A DNA stretch of 64,000 nucleotides from Bacteroidota bacterium (GTDB lineage: Bacteria > Bacteroidota > Ignavibacteria > Ignavibacteriales > Ignavibacteriaceae): assembly GCA_021815405.1 (NCBI GenBank), contig JAKAGV010000008.1, forward strand, positions 124,001 to 188,000, written 5' to 3'. The notes under the pieces are model-generated. The model saw nothing but the letters and a program-made list of their open reading frames with translations. It searched no databases and had not been told where the DNA came from. Positions 63,813 through 64,000 of this stretch are shown here, piece after piece. Positions within the stretch are counted from its first letter, which is position 1. Each line of letters opens with the position of its first letter. A program made the position numbers and the translations under genes.

Positions 63813-64000
63813 ATGAAGTTAATGGCTACTAAGCTTTTTTCTTTTGCAGTTCTAGTTTTACTAATCTTGTCAAGCAATTCTTTGTTTGCACAAGGCGTAA
63901 CTACGGCTGCAATACACGGCACAATTACAGACGAGAAGGGTAATGCCTTGCCATCGGCAACAATAATGGCTGTGCATACCCCCACCGGAACTCAATATGG
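63813..64000 (+). CDS. Start of a secreted protein with carboxypeptidase-regulatory-like domain (cut by window edge)
   Basis: ATG 63813 has AGGAG 5 bases upstream. The N-terminus is a signal peptide with a hydrophobic core (FAVLVLLILSSNSLFAQ), followed by AIHGTITDEKGNALPSATI, the start of a carboxypeptidase-regulatory-like domain of the kind that begins many TonB receptors and other surface proteins. The rest lies outside the window, so TonB receptor is likely but not proven. Confidence 0.75.
   Translation, partial: MKLMATKLFSFAVLVLLILSSNSLFAQGVTTAAIHGTITDEKGNALPSATIMAVHTPTGTQY

Overview
The window looks like a chromosome segment from the Bacteroidota/Chlorobiota side of the tree, most likely Ignavibacteria or a close relative (inference). 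The signs are low GC, a 1482-aa secreted protein with a Por/type IX C-terminal sorting domain (NYPNPFNPST motif), TonB receptors with N-terminal carboxypeptidase-regulatory-like domains, a tricorn-type protease, an ASPIC/UnbV-type beta-propeller, a GH92 glycosidase and a DUF6051 protein. No tRNA, rRNA or CRISPR array was recognised.

Layout. 0-5 kb: a PfkB-type sugar kinase entering from the left edge; an overlapping operon of thioredoxin-like protein, thioredoxin reductase and a His-rich NifX/NafY-like protein; and, on the minus strand, an octaheme cytochrome c overlapping a duplicated eight-helix membrane protein, with a palindromic operator candidate upstream. 5-18.5 kb: tricorn protease, MFS transporter, DUF6051 protein, a small anchored protein plus TonB receptor, TauE/SafE with DUF1634, and an SDR. 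18.5-22.3 kb: a partly decayed AraC/SDR/cupin cluster, a small outer-membrane barrel and a Glu/Leu-type dehydrogenase. 22.7-34.4 kb: the repeat-built T9SS cargo protein, a NarL-type two-component pair whose sensor carries a large propeller ectodomain, a surface repeat protein and a lipoprotein. 34.4-39 kb: a heavy-metal-type RND pump and adaptor. 39-41.7 kb: hairpin arrays around an IS200/IS605-like Y1 transposase and two small membrane-protein genes. 42-48 kb: one 1962-aa DUF4011/helicase/Vsr-like nuclease protein, the best anti-mobile-element defence candidate. 48.5-64 kb: GH92, old yellow enzyme, aldo/keto reductase, a Cys-rich mini-protein, a B12-type radical SAM enzyme, a TonB receptor, a CHASE3/PAS/HisKA_2 kinase with a single-domain response regulator, and the start of another carboxypeptidase-regulatory/TonB-type protein.

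The most unusual aspect is the load of short non-coding repeats. Four families are visible. A: about 120 bp, five copies, ends GAGTCCGCTCTAAAAA. B: about 125-135 bp, about ten copies in two subfamilies, two hairpins whose sequences are complementary to each other. C: hairpins with GAA triloops in ordered arrays around the Y1 transposase. D: exactly 173 bp with GTTGTGTGAATTA ends and three internal stem-loops, two full copies and one truncated. They fill nearly all the large intergenic gaps. Family assignments are by eye from motifs and architecture; no database search was run.
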